From assembly GCF_030929495.1 (NCBI RefSeq), contig NZ_JAVFWN010000013.1:140383-204382 (forward strand): a DNA stretch of 64,000 nucleotides, read 5' to 3'. Positions 50,507-59,325 of the stretch are shown here, piece after piece. Origin of the DNA: Nocardioides sp. LHD-245. Lineage in GTDB: Bacteria; Actinomycetota; Actinomycetes; Propionibacteriales; Nocardioidaceae. Numbering within the stretch: position 1 is the first letter of the stretch; the number at the start of each line of letters is the position of its first letter. Below the pieces are notes generated by a model. That model was not told where the DNA came from and searched no databases. It saw nothing but the letters and a program-made list of their open reading frames with translations. The position numbers were made by a program, and so were the translations under genes.

Positions 50507-51355
50507 ATGCGACAGATCCAGGCGGGTGGCCATGTCTTCGACTGCGAGGAGGGCGGGGCCGGGGAGCCGGTCGTGCTGCTCCACGGCTTCCCCGAGTCGG
50601 CGGCGTCGTGGCGGCCGGTGGCCCGCCGCCTCCGTCAGGCGGGTATGGCGACGCTGGCGCCAAACCAGCGCGGCTACTCCGACGGCGCCCGCCCCGAGGG
50701 CGTCGAGGCGTACGCCGTCGAACGGCTCACCGAGGACGTCCTGGCCCTGGCCGAGGCCTGGGGGGCGCCCCGGTTCCATCTCGTGGGCCACGACTGGGGA
50801 GCCGCGGTCGCCTGGCATGTCGCGGCGCGCCATCCCGACCGGGTCGCGACCCTGACCGCGCTCTCGGTGCCGCACCTCGCCGCCTACGCCTGGGCGATCG
50901 CCGAGGACGAGGACCAGCGCCGGCGCTCGGAGTACGTCCACCTCTTCCGCACCCCCGGCAAGGCCGAGCACGTCCTGCTGGGCAAGACCGGCCGTCCGCA
51001 CGAGATCATGTACGGCGGCATCGAGGACGCCGCGATGGTGGCCGAGCACACCGCTGTCATCACCCGGGCCGGAGCGCTCACCGCGGCACTCAACTGGTAC
51101 CGCGCCATCGACTTCCCGACCTTCGTCGCGCTGCCGCCCGTCACCGTCCCCACCACCTACCTGTGGAGCGACGAGGACCCGGCGCTCGGGCGCGCCGGCG
51201 CCGCGAAGTGCCAGGAGTTCGTCGTGGGCGACTACGAGTACGTGGAGCTCGCCGGCGCGAACCACTGGCTGCCCGAGAACGAGCCGGACGCGGTGGCCGA
51301 GGCGATCGTCCGCCGTACCGGCGCGGCGCCGCTGCCTGCGCTCGGCCGGGACTGA
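50507..51355 (+). CDS. Alpha/beta hydrolase (epoxide-hydrolase-like)
   Basis: The 282-residue protein has the oxyanion motif HGFPESAASW, nucleophile elbow GHDWGA (Asp, as in epoxide hydrolases and dehalogenases), a lid with Tyr residues, and a C-terminal ANHWLP His. Asp as nucleophile fits epoxide hydrolase. The start is leaderless: TACCGT ends six bases before the ATG, and a GTTCC-N7-GGAAC box lies upstream. It precedes a NUDIX gene by 11 bases. Confidence 0.9.
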   Translation: MRQIQAGGHVFDCEEGGAGEPVVLLHGFPESAASWRPVARRLRQAGMATLAPNQRGYSDGARPEGVEAYAVERLTEDVLALAEAWGAPRFHLVGHDWGAAVAWHVAARHPDRVATLTALSVPHLAAYAWAIAEDEDQRRRSEYVHLFRTPGKAEHVLLGKTGRPHEIMYGGIEDAAMVAEHTAVITRAGALTAALNWYRAIDFPTFVALPPVTVPTTYLWSDEDPALGRAGAAKCQEFVVGDYEYVELAGANHWLPENEPDAVAEAIVRRTGAAPLPALGRD

Positions 51356-51366
51356 GGCGAGACGAC

Positions 51367-52194
51367 ATGGACCCGCTGGCCGCCGTTCCGCAGGCTCTCG
51401 TCGACGAGGTGCGACGCTTCGCCGACGAACGTCGCGTGCCGGTCGACCCACGAGACGCCTCCTCGGTGATCCTGCTGCGCGACGGGAGCGACGGCCCGGA
51501 GGTCTACCTGCTCCGGCGCCACGCCGCGATGGCGTTCGCCGGCGGGTTCTGCGTCTTCCCGGGCGGAGGCGTCGACCCGCGGGACTTCGACGCCGAGGTC
51601 GGCTGGGCCGGCCCCTCGGTCGCGGCGTGGGCGGCGGCGCTGCGCTGCGAGGAGGAGGTCGCCCGCGCCCTCGTGTGCGCCGCGATCCGCGAGACCTTCG
51701 AGGAGTCGGGCGTGCTCTTCGCGGGCCCGACGCCCGACTCGGTCGTCTCCGACACCACGGGGGAGGACTGGGAGGCCGACCGGCGGGCCCTGGAGGCCCG
51801 CGAGCTTTCCTTGACCGACCTGCTCGCCCGGCGCGGGCTGGTGCTGCGCTCGGACCTGCTGCGGTTCTGGGCGCACTGGATCACCCCCGACTGGGAGCCG
51901 CGCCGGTTCGACACCCGGTTCTTCGTGGCCGTCCTCCCGGCCGGACAGTCCACCCGGGACGTCTCGACGGAGTCCGAGGACGTCACCTGGCTGTCCGCTG
52001 CCGGCGCGGTGGCGGCGGTGGAGCGGCAGGAGCTGGCGATGCTGCCGCCGACGTACATCAACACCGGCGACGTGGCGGCCCACCCGACCACGGCGGACGT
52101 GATGGCGGCGGCCGGCTCCCGGCTCCCGCAGGTGGTGCGCCCCGAGCTCGTGGTGGAGCCGGACGGCTCGGCGCGGCTGCACGTCGCCCGGTGA
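51367..52194 (+). CDS. NUDIX hydrolase
   Basis: The 275-residue protein has FCVFPGGGVDP and AIRETFEESGVLF, the NUDIX box with an unusually long insert between Gly and the REx2EExG helix. This layout is known in NUDT19-type CoA diphosphatases. It may cut CoA or acyl-CoA to tune CoA thioester levels in the catabolic cluster; that role is inference. It is co-directional with the hydrolase 11 bases upstream and ends convergent with the thiolase. Confidence 0.85.
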   Translation: MDPLAAVPQALVDEVRRFADERRVPVDPRDASSVILLRDGSDGPEVYLLRRHAAMAFAGGFCVFPGGGVDPRDFDAEVGWAGPSVAAWAAALRCEEEVARALVCAAIRETFEESGVLFAGPTPDSVVSDTTGEDWEADRRALEARELSLTDLLARRGLVLRSDLLRFWAHWITPDWEPRRFDTRFFVAVLPAGQSTRDVSTESEDVTWLSAAGAVAAVERQELAMLPPTYINTGDVAAHPTTADVMAAAGSRLPQVVRPELVVEPDGSARLHVAR

Positions 52195-52236
52195 CCCGCG
52201 CTCGGGCGGCGGGTCACCGGTGCCGGTCCCGCCGGG

Positions 52237-53415
52237 TCAGCCGAGCCGCTCGATCACGGTGGCGTTGGCCATCCCGCCGCCCTCGCACATGGTCTGCAGG
52301 CCGTAGCGGCCCCCGGAGGCCTCGAGCTGGTTGACCAGAGTGGTCAGCAGCCGCGTGCCCGACCCGCCCAGCGGATGGCCCAGCGCGATCGCCCCGCCCC
52401 GCGGGTTGAGCCGGGCCGGGTCGGCGCCGAACTCCCGCAGCCAGAGCAGCGGCACCGACGCGAACGCCTCGTTGACCTCGTAGGCGTCGACGTCCTCGAT
52501 CGTCAGGCCGCCCCGCTCGAGCACCTGCCGCGTGGCCGGCAGCGGCCCGGTCAGCATGATCTCCGGATCGCTGCCCGCGACGGCGAAGGAGTGGAACCGG
52601 GCTCGCGGCGTGAGCCTCAGGCGGCCGGCCGCCTCCTCGCTCATGATGAGCGCGGCCGAGGCCCCGTCGGTGAGCGGCGAGGAGTTGCCCGGCGTGATCG
52701 ACCAGCCGATCTCGGGGTACCGCGCCCCCCACTCCTCGCTCCGGAACGAGGGCTGCAGCCCGCCCAGGCCCTCGGTGGTCGTCGAGGCGCGCACCGTCTC
52801 GTCGGCGGCGTGGACCGTGTGGTCGGGCAGCGTCACCGGCACGATCTCGGTGTCGAACCCGCCCGCCGCGGCCGTGGCGGCGGCGCGCCGATGCGACTCC
52901 GCCGCGAACTCGTCGAGTCCGGCGCGGTCGAAGCCCCACCGGCCCGCGATCAGTTCGGCGCCGATGCCCTGGTTGGGCAGGTCGGGATAGCGGGCCGCCA
53001 GCGGCCCGAGCGGGTCGCCGCCCTGGGTGGAGGAGAACATCGGCACCCGGCTCATCGACTCCACGCCGCCGGCGATGACGATGTCGTAGGCGCCGGCGAG
53101 GACGCCCTGGGCCGCGAAGTGGGCGGCCTGCTGGCTCGAGCCACACTGCCGGTCCAGAGTCGTGGCCGGCACCGACTCCGGGAAGCCGGCGACCAGGGTC
53201 GCCGTCCGGGCGATGTTCATGGCTTGGTCCCCGGACTGGCCCACGCACCCGGCGATCACGTCGTCGACCAGCACGGGATCGAGCCCGTTGCGTTCGACCA
53301 GGGCGCGCAGCACGGTGGCGAGCAGGTCGGCGGGATGGACGCCGGAGAGCGCGCCGCCGGGCTTGCCCTTGCCGGAGGCGGTCCGGACGACGTCGACGAT
53401 GACGGCAGAGGTCAT
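52237..53415 (-). CDS. Thiolase (acetyl-CoA C-acyltransferase)
   Basis: The 392-residue protein has nucleophile Cys91 in TLDRQCGSSQQA, NEAFASVP, GGAIALGHPLGGSGTR and the second Cys in MCEGGGMANAT. It cleaves 3-ketoacyl-CoA with CoA. It is the last gene of the minus-strand operon SDR - dienoyl-CoA-reductase-like - enoyl-CoA hydratase - thiolase, 44 bases after the hydratase. Together these make a beta-oxidation set for an unsaturated or ring-derived acyl-CoA. Confidence 0.94.
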   Translation of the reverse strand: MTSAVIVDVVRTASGKGKPGGALSGVHPADLLATVLRALVERNGLDPVLVDDVIAGCVGQSGDQAMNIARTATLVAGFPESVPATTLDRQCGSSQQAAHFAAQGVLAGAYDIVIAGGVESMSRVPMFSSTQGGDPLGPLAARYPDLPNQGIGAELIAGRWGFDRAGLDEFAAESHRRAAATAAAGGFDTEIVPVTLPDHTVHAADETVRASTTTEGLGGLQPSFRSEEWGARYPEIGWSITPGNSSPLTDGASAALIMSEEAAGRLRLTPRARFHSFAVAGSDPEIMLTGPLPATRQVLERGGLTIEDVDAYEVNEAFASVPLLWLREFGADPARLNPRGGAIALGHPLGGSGTRLLTTLVNQLEASGGRYGLQTMCEGGGMANATVIERLG

Positions 53416-53459
53416 GGTGGTACTCCTGGTCGGTTCGGTTGATCCGTTCGAGCTGGGGG

Positions 53460-54380
53460 TCAGCGCAGGCGGTCCGGGGGCGTGTACGCCGGCCGCGGCA
53501 GGTCGCGCAGGACGCCGGGTGCGCCGCTGACCCGTCCCGAGAAGGCCGGCGGCCGCTTCTCCAGGAAGGACGCCACGCCCTCGTCGGCGTCCGGGGACAC
53601 GCCGCAGACGTTGAGCGCGGCGGTCTCCAGCTGGTGGGCGGTCATCGGGTGCGCGGCGGAGAGCATCCGCCACATCAGCTGTCGCGACAGGGACGCCGAG
53701 ACGGGTGCGGCGTTGGCGGCGATGTCGCGGGCGATGACCAGCGCCACGTCCAGCACCTCGGCCGCCGGGTGCAGGCTGAGCACCAGGCCCGCCTCGAGTG
53801 CCTCGGCGGCCGGCTGCGTCGCGCCGGTCAGCACCCAGTGCAGGGCGCGTTGCATCGGCACCAGCCGCGGGAGGAACCACGAGGAGCAGGACTCGGTGAC
53901 GAAGCCGCGCCGGGTGAACGGGAACGCGAACCTCGCGTCGTCCGCCATGATCCGCAGGTCGCAGGGGAGCGTCATGGTGATGCCCACGCCCACGGCATGC
54001 CCGTTGATCGCGGCGATGACCGGCTTGGCGGACTCGAAGATCCGCAGCGTCACCCGCCCTCCGCCGTCGCGGCGCACCGGCAGGTCCTCGCCGGGCACGT
54101 CGTACTGGGTGCCGGCGGGCGCGGTCGGGCTGGCGCGCCAGGCGGCGAACGGCGACGCCCCCGCCTCCGGCTCCTCGCCCGGGGAGAGGTCCATGCCGGC
54201 GCAGAAGGCCCGCCCGGCCCCGGTGAGGACCACGACCCGGACGTCGTCGTCGGCGTCGGAGCGGTCGAAGCAGGCGACCAGCTCCTCCTCCATGGTGTCG
54301 GTGAAGGCGTTGAGGGCCTCGGGCCGGTCGAGCGTGATCACCGCGACGTGGTCGGCGACCTCGTATCGGACGTGGGTCAT
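53460..54380 (-). CDS. Enoyl-CoA hydratase/isomerase family protein
   Basis: The 306-residue crotonase-fold protein has RPEALNAFTDTM, the CoA oxyanion blocks AFCAGMDLSPGE and GHAVGVGITMTLPCDL, and FTRRGFVTESCSSWFLPRLV. The glutamate at the second catalytic position is seen (TES). It is longer than usual, with an insert after AGMDL. It hydrates or isomerises enoyl-CoA. It starts one base after the stop of the dienoyl-CoA-reductase-like gene, so the two are coupled. Confidence 0.92.
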   Translation of the reverse strand: MTHVRYEVADHVAVITLDRPEALNAFTDTMEEELVACFDRSDADDDVRVVVLTGAGRAFCAGMDLSPGEEPEAGASPFAAWRASPTAPAGTQYDVPGEDLPVRRDGGGRVTLRIFESAKPVIAAINGHAVGVGITMTLPCDLRIMADDARFAFPFTRRGFVTESCSSWFLPRLVPMQRALHWVLTGATQPAAEALEAGLVLSLHPAAEVLDVALVIARDIAANAAPVSASLSRQLMWRMLSAAHPMTAHQLETAALNVCGVSPDADEGVASFLEKRPPAFSGRVSGAPGVLRDLPRPAYTPPDRLR

Positions 54381-54381
54381 C

Positions 54382-55203
54382 TCAGCGTCCCTCCTGCGCG
54401 GCCGCGGCCAGCACCGCGCGGTTGAAGGGCTGCGGCCCGGTCAGCGCCATCCCGCCGTCGACCGTCACGACGGCGCCGTTGACGAACGACGCGATCGGCG
54501 ACAGCAGCACCGCCGCCATCCGTCCGACCTCGGCGGGATCGGCGAACCGGCCCAGCGGCACCATCTCCGCCCAGACCTCGGGCTCGGCGGTCTCCGTGAG
54601 CCGGCGCATCCCCTCGGTGCCGGTGACCGGGCCGGGAAGGATGGAGTTGGCCCGGATCCCGACCGGCCCCCACTCGACCGCGAGGGACCTCATCAGCGCG
54701 TCGACCCCGGCCTTGGCGGCCGAGACGTGCGCCTGGTGCTGGAAGGGCGCGACCGCCTGGCCGCCGGAGACGAACAGCAGTGCGCCGCGGGTCTCCCGCA
54801 GCTGGTCGAACGCGGCATGGGCGCAGTGGAAGGCACCGAGCAGGTCGATGTCCATCACGGCGCGGAAGCCGTTGCTGGAGAGCCGCTCGGCGGGGGCCAG
54901 GAAGCTCCCGGCGGCTCCGCACACGACGCCGTCGACCGGCCCGAGGGCGGCGGCCGCCGTCGTGAGCGCCGCCTGGACGGCCTCCGCGTCGCGGACGTCG
55001 GCCACCGCATGGGCGACGTCGGCGCCGAGTGCTCGCAGCTCGGCCGCAGCCTCCTGCAGCCGCCCCTCGGTGCGGCCGCAGATCGAGATGCTCGCGCCGA
55101 GCCCGGCGCAGGCACGGGCGATGGCGAGGTTCACGCCACTGCCGCCCCCGCTGACGAACACATGGCGACCCTGGAGCAGGCCGGCCGGCAGCAGCGCGCT
55201 CAT
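54382..55203 (-). CDS. SDR, 2,4-dienoyl-CoA reductase (DECR) type
   Basis: The 273-residue protein has VSGGGSGVNLAIA, CGAAGSF and SAAKAGVDALMRSLAVEWGP, then NSILPGPVTGTEGMRRL. The last two blocks match mammalian peroxisomal 2,4-dienoyl-CoA reductase far better than general SDRs. The usual Tyr of YxxxK is replaced (VSAAK), as expected for the DECR group. It should reduce 2,4-dienoyl-CoA with NADPH. It overlaps the upstream SDR by ATGA. Confidence 0.88.
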   Translation of the reverse strand: MSALLPAGLLQGRHVFVSGGGSGVNLAIARACAGLGASISICGRTEGRLQEAAAELRALGADVAHAVADVRDAEAVQAALTTAAAALGPVDGVVCGAAGSFLAPAERLSSNGFRAVMDIDLLGAFHCAHAAFDQLRETRGALLFVSGGQAVAPFQHQAHVSAAKAGVDALMRSLAVEWGPVGIRANSILPGPVTGTEGMRRLTETAEPEVWAEMVPLGRFADPAEVGRMAAVLLSPIASFVNGAVVTVDGGMALTGPQPFNRAVLAAAAQEGR

Positions 55204-56012
55204 GGTGTCACGGCCCCGCCGCTGACGGCGATGACCTGACCGCTGACATAGCTCGAGAGCGGCCCGGTCAGGAACTCGGCCACGTCGGCGATGTCCTCCG
55301 GCTCGCCCTGCCGGCGCAGCGGGATCGCCGCGGCCGCCGCGTCGTCGACGAAGCCGGTCGCCCGCGACTGGGCGAGCACCCGGGACGTGCGGATCACGCC
55401 GGGCGCGATGCAGTTGACCCGGATGCCCCACTGCCCGACCTCGCGGGCCAGGGAGCGGGTGTAGTGCTGCACGGCGGCCTTGCTCATGCCGTAGCCGGCG
55501 ACGGACCCGTCGGGCGCGCTCTCCAGCCCGGCCGAGCTGCCGGTGGTGACGATGGCGCCGCCCCCGGTGGCCCGCAGGTGGGGGACCGCAGCGCGGCAGC
55601 AGTTGACGACCGCGCGCACGTTCACGTCGAGCAGCGTGGTCAGGTCCTCGTCGGTGGTGACGCTGGCGCGGCTGCGGTCGTAGGGAGTGACGGCGCCCCC
55701 GGCGGTGACGACCAGGGCGTCGAGCCTGCCCCACCGCTCGACCACGGTCCCGACCGCCTCGGCGGCGGCCCCGGGGTCGGTCAGGTCCACCTGCAGTGCC
55801 CATCCCTCGCCGGCCCGCGCGACGAGCTCCTCGGCCACGCTCGGCGCGGTCAGCTCCTCGCCGTACGCCGCCGCGGCCGCCAGGTCGATGTCGAGCACGG
55901 CCACCCGCGCCCCTCGCTCGGCCAGCCGCAGCGCGACGGCGCGCCCGATGCCGCGGGCGCCGCCGGCGACGATGGCCACCGGCGCGGGCGCCGACGATGC
56001 GTCAGTAGTCAC
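55200..56012 (-). CDS. SDR-family oxidoreductase
   Basis: The 270-residue classical SDR has AGGARGIGRA, TAGGAVTPYD, TGSSAG, YGMSKAA and IAPGVIRTSR. It probably acts as a 3-hydroxyacyl-CoA or alicyclic alcohol dehydrogenase in the CoA operon, of which it is the first gene. I chose GTG 56012 because a GATGAT -10 box ends seven bases before it and is centred 40.5 bp from a GTTCC-N7-GGAAA box. ATG 56024 is the longer option but overlaps that -10 box and has no ribosome site. Confidence 0.88.
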   Translation of the reverse strand: MTTDASSAPAPVAIVAGGARGIGRAVALRLAERGARVAVLDIDLAAAAAYGEELTAPSVAEELVARAGEGWALQVDLTDPGAAAEAVGTVVERWGRLDALVVTAGGAVTPYDRSRASVTTDEDLTTLLDVNVRAVVNCCRAAVPHLRATGGGAIVTTGSSAGLESAPDGSVAGYGMSKAAVQHYTRSLAREVGQWGIRVNCIAPGVIRTSRVLAQSRATGFVDDAAAAAIPLRRQGEPEDIADVAEFLTGPLSSYVSGQVIAVSGGAVTP

Positions 56013-56054
56013 TCGGCCGATCATCGGGGCCGCGCCGATGCCGCGACAGCCGAG

Positions 56055-56071
56055 GTTCCGAGCATTGGAAA
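56055..56071. promoter_or_regulatory. GTTCC-N7-GGAAA box between divergent SDR genes
   Basis: GTTCCGAGCATTGGAAA is centred at 56063. It lies 40.5 bp from the minus-strand GATGAT (56020-56025) and 41.5 bp from the plus-strand CAGGGT (56102-56107). Confidence 0.55.
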
Positions 56072-56113
56072 GGGCGCTGGGAACGGCGCCGTCCGCCGCC
56101 GCAGGGTGCCGGC

Positions 56114-56857
56114 ATGGAGCCAGTCCTTGCCGGGAAGGTCGTCGTGATCACCGGCGCCAGCCGCAATATCGGGGCCGCTCTCGCGGCGGGTCTCGCCCGA
56201 GCGGGAGCAGACCTGCTCCTGGTCGCTCGGGGACGGGAGGCGCTCGAGTCGACAGCCGCGGAGATCCGCGCGGAGACGGCCCGCGAGGTGGTCGCCTGCG
56301 TCGCCGACGTCGCCACCGCGGAGGGCGTCGACCAGGTCGCCGCGCAGGCCGCCGCCCTGCCACGCATCGACGCACTGGTCAACAACGCCGCCGCCAGCGG
56401 GGACACCGTCGGCCCCCTGCTGGAGCAGCACGACGCCGTGTGGGAGGCCGTGCTCGCGGCCAACCTGCTGGCGCCGTTCCGGCTCAGCCGGGCGCTGCTG
56501 CCGCGACTGCGGGAGCAGGCCGGAGCCAGCATCCTCAACGTCGTCTCCGGGTCCGGCTTCCTGCCCTCGCCGGGCATCGGCGCGTACGGCGTCAGCAAGG
56601 CCGCGCTGTGGATGATGACGCGCCAGCTCGCGGTCGAGCTGGCGCCGCGGGTACGCGTCAACGCACTGTGCCCCGGGCTGGTGTCGCCGGACGGGCAGGC
56701 GCACCACCCCGCCCAGGCGGCGCTGCTGCCGTCGGTGCCGCTGGGGCGGATCGGCCGACCCGAGGAGATGGTCGGCGCGGCCCGCTACCTGATCTCCGAC
56801 GAGGCGTCGTACACGACCGGGGAGGTGCTCGTCGTCAACGGCGGCCGGCCGTGGTGA
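56114..56857 (+). CDS. SDR-family oxidoreductase
   Basis: The 247-residue classical SDR has TGASRNIGAALA, NNAAASGD, Ser in VVSGSG, catalytic YGVSK and LCPGLVSPDG. It is a single plus-strand gene with a CAGGGT -10 candidate six bases before the ATG, which suggests leaderless translation. It ends exactly where the convergent flavoprotein gene ends (no gap). Its substrate is presumably a hydroxy or keto intermediate of the cluster. Confidence 0.9.
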   Translation: MEPVLAGKVVVITGASRNIGAALAAGLARAGADLLLVARGREALESTAAEIRAETAREVVACVADVATAEGVDQVAAQAAALPRIDALVNNAAASGDTVGPLLEQHDAVWEAVLAANLLAPFRLSRALLPRLREQAGASILNVVSGSGFLPSPGIGAYGVSKAALWMMTRQLAVELAPRVRVNALCPGLVSPDGQAHHPAQAALLPSVPLGRIGRPEEMVGAARYLISDEASYTTGEVLVVNGGRPW

Positions 56858-58240
56858 TCAGCCGGCGACCGCCAGCCCCGCGCCGCGGCCCAGCACGGCC
56901 GCCTTCCCCAGCCCGGTGCCGCTGTAGTAGGCGGCGCCATGGAACCCGCCCACCACCTCGCCCGCCGCGTAGAGACCCTCGATCGGCTCGCCGAACACGT
57001 CCAGCACGCGCAGCGAGCGGTCCACCGTGAGCCCGCAGTACGTGGTGGTCAGCCCGTTGCGGCAGGGGTAGGCGTAGAACGGCGCGACGGCGATCCGGCC
57101 GTCGTCGAAGGCGGTCACCGGCCGGCCGAAGTCCGGGTCCTCGCCGGCCTCGACGTAGGAGTTGTAGGCGGCGAGGGTGGCGGTCAGGGCCGCCTCGTCG
57201 AGCCCGGTCAGCGCTGCCAGCCCGGCGAGCGTGTCGGCGGCCAGCACCCGGCCCTCGGCCAGCGCGCCCTTGAAGTCCGAGGGCAGCGGATGGGGCAGGG
57301 AGCGGTCCATGATCCGCTGGTCGAAGACCTGGAAGGCCAGGCCGTCGGTCTGGCGGGCACAGACCCCGCTGATCTGCTTGTAGTTGAGGGCCTCGTTGAC
57401 GAAGCGGCGGGCCTCGCGGTTGACGATGACGGCACCCTGGGCGTTCGCGTAGAGCAGCTTCGGCTCCGCTCCGCCGGTGTCGTCCAGGTCGGGGAAGTTG
57501 GGGACGGAGGCCCCGAAGGACGCCTCCACCTGGGCCATGTCCGCCAACCCGGCGCCCAGCGCCCAGGCCATCGTCAGGCCGTCGCCGGTGTTGTCCGCGC
57601 CGCCCATCCGGGTCGCCTCGAGCCACTGCGGTGCGAAGGTCCGGACCAAGGCGTCGCTGCGGGCGAACCCCCCGGAGGCCAGCACCACGCCCCGCCGCGC
57701 CCCGACGGTCTCCTCGCCCCGATCGGCGTCGGCGGCCACGACCGAGACGCCGTCGACCCGGCCGTCGCCTCCGCGCCGCAACCGCAGCGCGCGGCATCGC
57801 GGCCGGTAGGTGACATCGGGGTGCGCCAGGGCCCGGGTGTGGAGCGCGTCGGTGGCCTGGCCCGGCGCGGTGCCGTGCAGCCGGTTGAGGTGGGGCGGCT
57901 GCAGGTCGGCGTGGTAGTCGAAGACGACGCCGCGCTCCCGCATCCAGGCGTAGGTGTCGAGCTGGTGGTCGAGATAGGCCTGCACCGTGTCGGGGTCGTT
58001 CTGCCCGCGGCCGGTGGCCAGCAGTGCCTCCCGGAGCCGCTCGCCGTTGTCGCTCACCCCCGCCGCGGTCTGCAGATCGGTGCCGGCGAAGACCAGGCCG
58101 CCGCCGGCCTTCACCGATGTGCCGCCGTAGCGCTCGCCCTTCTCCAGCAGCAGCACCGAGGCGCCCGCCTCGGCGGCGGTCAGCGCGGCCGCGTTGCCGG
58201 CGAGACCGGCGCCGACCACGACGACGTCGTAGTCGCTCAC
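56858..58240 (-). CDS. FAD-dependent dehydrogenase/reductase (fumarate-reductase/KstD-like)
   Basis: The 460-residue flavoprotein has GAGLAGNAAALTAAEAGAS near the N-terminus, the Ser/Thr-Gly-Gly block GGTSVKAGGG, and GLYAAGEVVGGFHGAAYYSG near the end. Relatives include 3-ketosteroid dehydrogenases, urocanate reductase and tricarballylate dehydrogenase. It probably introduces or removes a C=C next to a carbonyl. GTG 58240 overlaps the stop of the kinase-like gene. It is last in the CoA-transferase operon. Confidence 0.9.
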   Translation of the reverse strand: MSDYDVVVVGAGLAGNAAALTAAEAGASVLLLEKGERYGGTSVKAGGGLVFAGTDLQTAAGVSDNGERLREALLATGRGQNDPDTVQAYLDHQLDTYAWMRERGVVFDYHADLQPPHLNRLHGTAPGQATDALHTRALAHPDVTYRPRCRALRLRRGGDGRVDGVSVVAADADRGEETVGARRGVVLASGGFARSDALVRTFAPQWLEATRMGGADNTGDGLTMAWALGAGLADMAQVEASFGASVPNFPDLDDTGGAEPKLLYANAQGAVIVNREARRFVNEALNYKQISGVCARQTDGLAFQVFDQRIMDRSLPHPLPSDFKGALAEGRVLAADTLAGLAALTGLDEAALTATLAAYNSYVEAGEDPDFGRPVTAFDDGRIAVAPFYAYPCRNGLTTTYCGLTVDRSLRVLDVFGEPIEGLYAAGEVVGGFHGAAYYSGTGLGKAAVLGRGAGLAVAG

Positions 58241-59325
58241 AGCGCCAGCGCCCCGATCAGGTCGAGATCGGCGGCCGCGGCCAGCGTGCGACCGGCCGAG
58301 GTGTCGGTGACCTCCTGGGTCTGCATGTCGTAGGGGTTGAAGACCGACTGGACCATGTTGTGCGCCTGGTTCTGCCGATAGCTCAGGAACAGCTCGTCCA
58401 GGCTGGGGGCGTCCGCGACCCCCTCGGCGACCAGGACCTCGCGGTAGTGGGCGATCAGGTCCCGCTCGTGGGCGCGACGCTCCTCGACGGACAGCGAGGA
58501 CACCAGCATCTCCGCGTGGTCGTGGCCCGGGGCGCCGGGGAAGGTGCACTGCCAGTCGTTGAAGCCGGGAGCCCCGTCGGCCTCGAAGAACTGGTTGCCG
58601 GAGTGCGGGTCGCCGTGCAGCAGGGTCCGCGGCAGAGCGTCGTCGAGCTCCCAGCAGCGCTCCAGCGCCCGCAGCGCGAAGTCCCGGTCAGGGAAGATGT
58701 CGAGGATGCGGTCGCCGTACGCCCGCGTGAGGACGTCGTCCCAGCTCTTCTCCCGCAACAGGTACCTGAGGAAGACCCGCTGCGGCTGCCCCCAGTCGGC
58801 GTACGCGTCGAGGCGGGGACTGTTCCAGAACCTCGCGTGCAGCCGAGCCTGCAGCTCGATGACCCGGGCGACCGTGTCCGGACCCCGGTCCCGGGTGATG
58901 TGGCCGAACTCCACGCCCCGCGGAGCCATGTCCTCGAGGATCACCACGCCCTGGCCGACCGCCTCGTCGACGCCGCTGAAGTAGGAGCGGGGGATGTTGA
59001 TGGGCACGTCGGGCGCCAGCTCGGCGAAGAAGCGCGCCTCCTGGATGAGCGCGACCCAGACCCGGCGCCGCATGACCTCGTCGAAGCCGCCCTTGATGTA
59101 GACCGAGCGCGGCAGGTCGGCGTGCCCGCCGTCGTCCTCGTAGTCGAGGACGAAGGTCGCCGACGTGGAGGTGCCCGCGCGCTCGCCCTGCCGGGTGACC
59201 GCGCCGACCCGGACGCCGGCGAACGCGGTGCCCAACGCGCCGCTCAGCCAGGCCGGGGTGACCTCGTCGAGCGTGAGCGGCAGCTCGGTCGAGCCGGTCG
59301 CGGAGGTGGTGGTGTGGGTCGTCAT
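58237..59325 (-). CDS. APH-family phosphotransferase
   Basis: The 362-residue protein is a kinase-fold aminoglycoside-phosphotransferase relative with the catalytic loop LLHGDPHSGNQFF, followed by FNDWQ in the metal position. In bacteria such genes often stand with acyl-CoA dehydrogenases. LvaA of Pseudomonas, and the kinase domains of ACAD10/11, phosphorylate 4-hydroxyacyl-CoA. Here it sits among CoA-transferase and SDR genes, so a hydroxyacyl-CoA kinase is a better guess than antibiotic resistance. It overlaps both neighbours by four bases. Confidence 0.85.
   Translation of the reverse strand: MTTHTTTSATGSTELPLTLDEVTPAWLSGALGTAFAGVRVGAVTRQGERAGTSTSATFVLDYEDDGGHADLPRSVYIKGGFDEVMRRRVWVALIQEARFFAELAPDVPINIPRSYFSGVDEAVGQGVVILEDMAPRGVEFGHITRDRGPDTVARVIELQARLHARFWNSPRLDAYADWGQPQRVFLRYLLREKSWDDVLTRAYGDRILDIFPDRDFALRALERCWELDDALPRTLLHGDPHSGNQFFEADGAPGFNDWQCTFPGAPGHDHAEMLVSSLSVEERRAHERDLIAHYREVLVAEGVADAPSLDELFLSYRQNQAHNMVQSVFNPYDMQTQEVTDTSAGRTLAAAADLDLIGALAL

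Noticed and set aside
58237..59325. Aminoglycoside resistance gene
   Set aside because: Although APH-fold, it is embedded in a CoA-thioester operon; a metabolic kinase is more likely.
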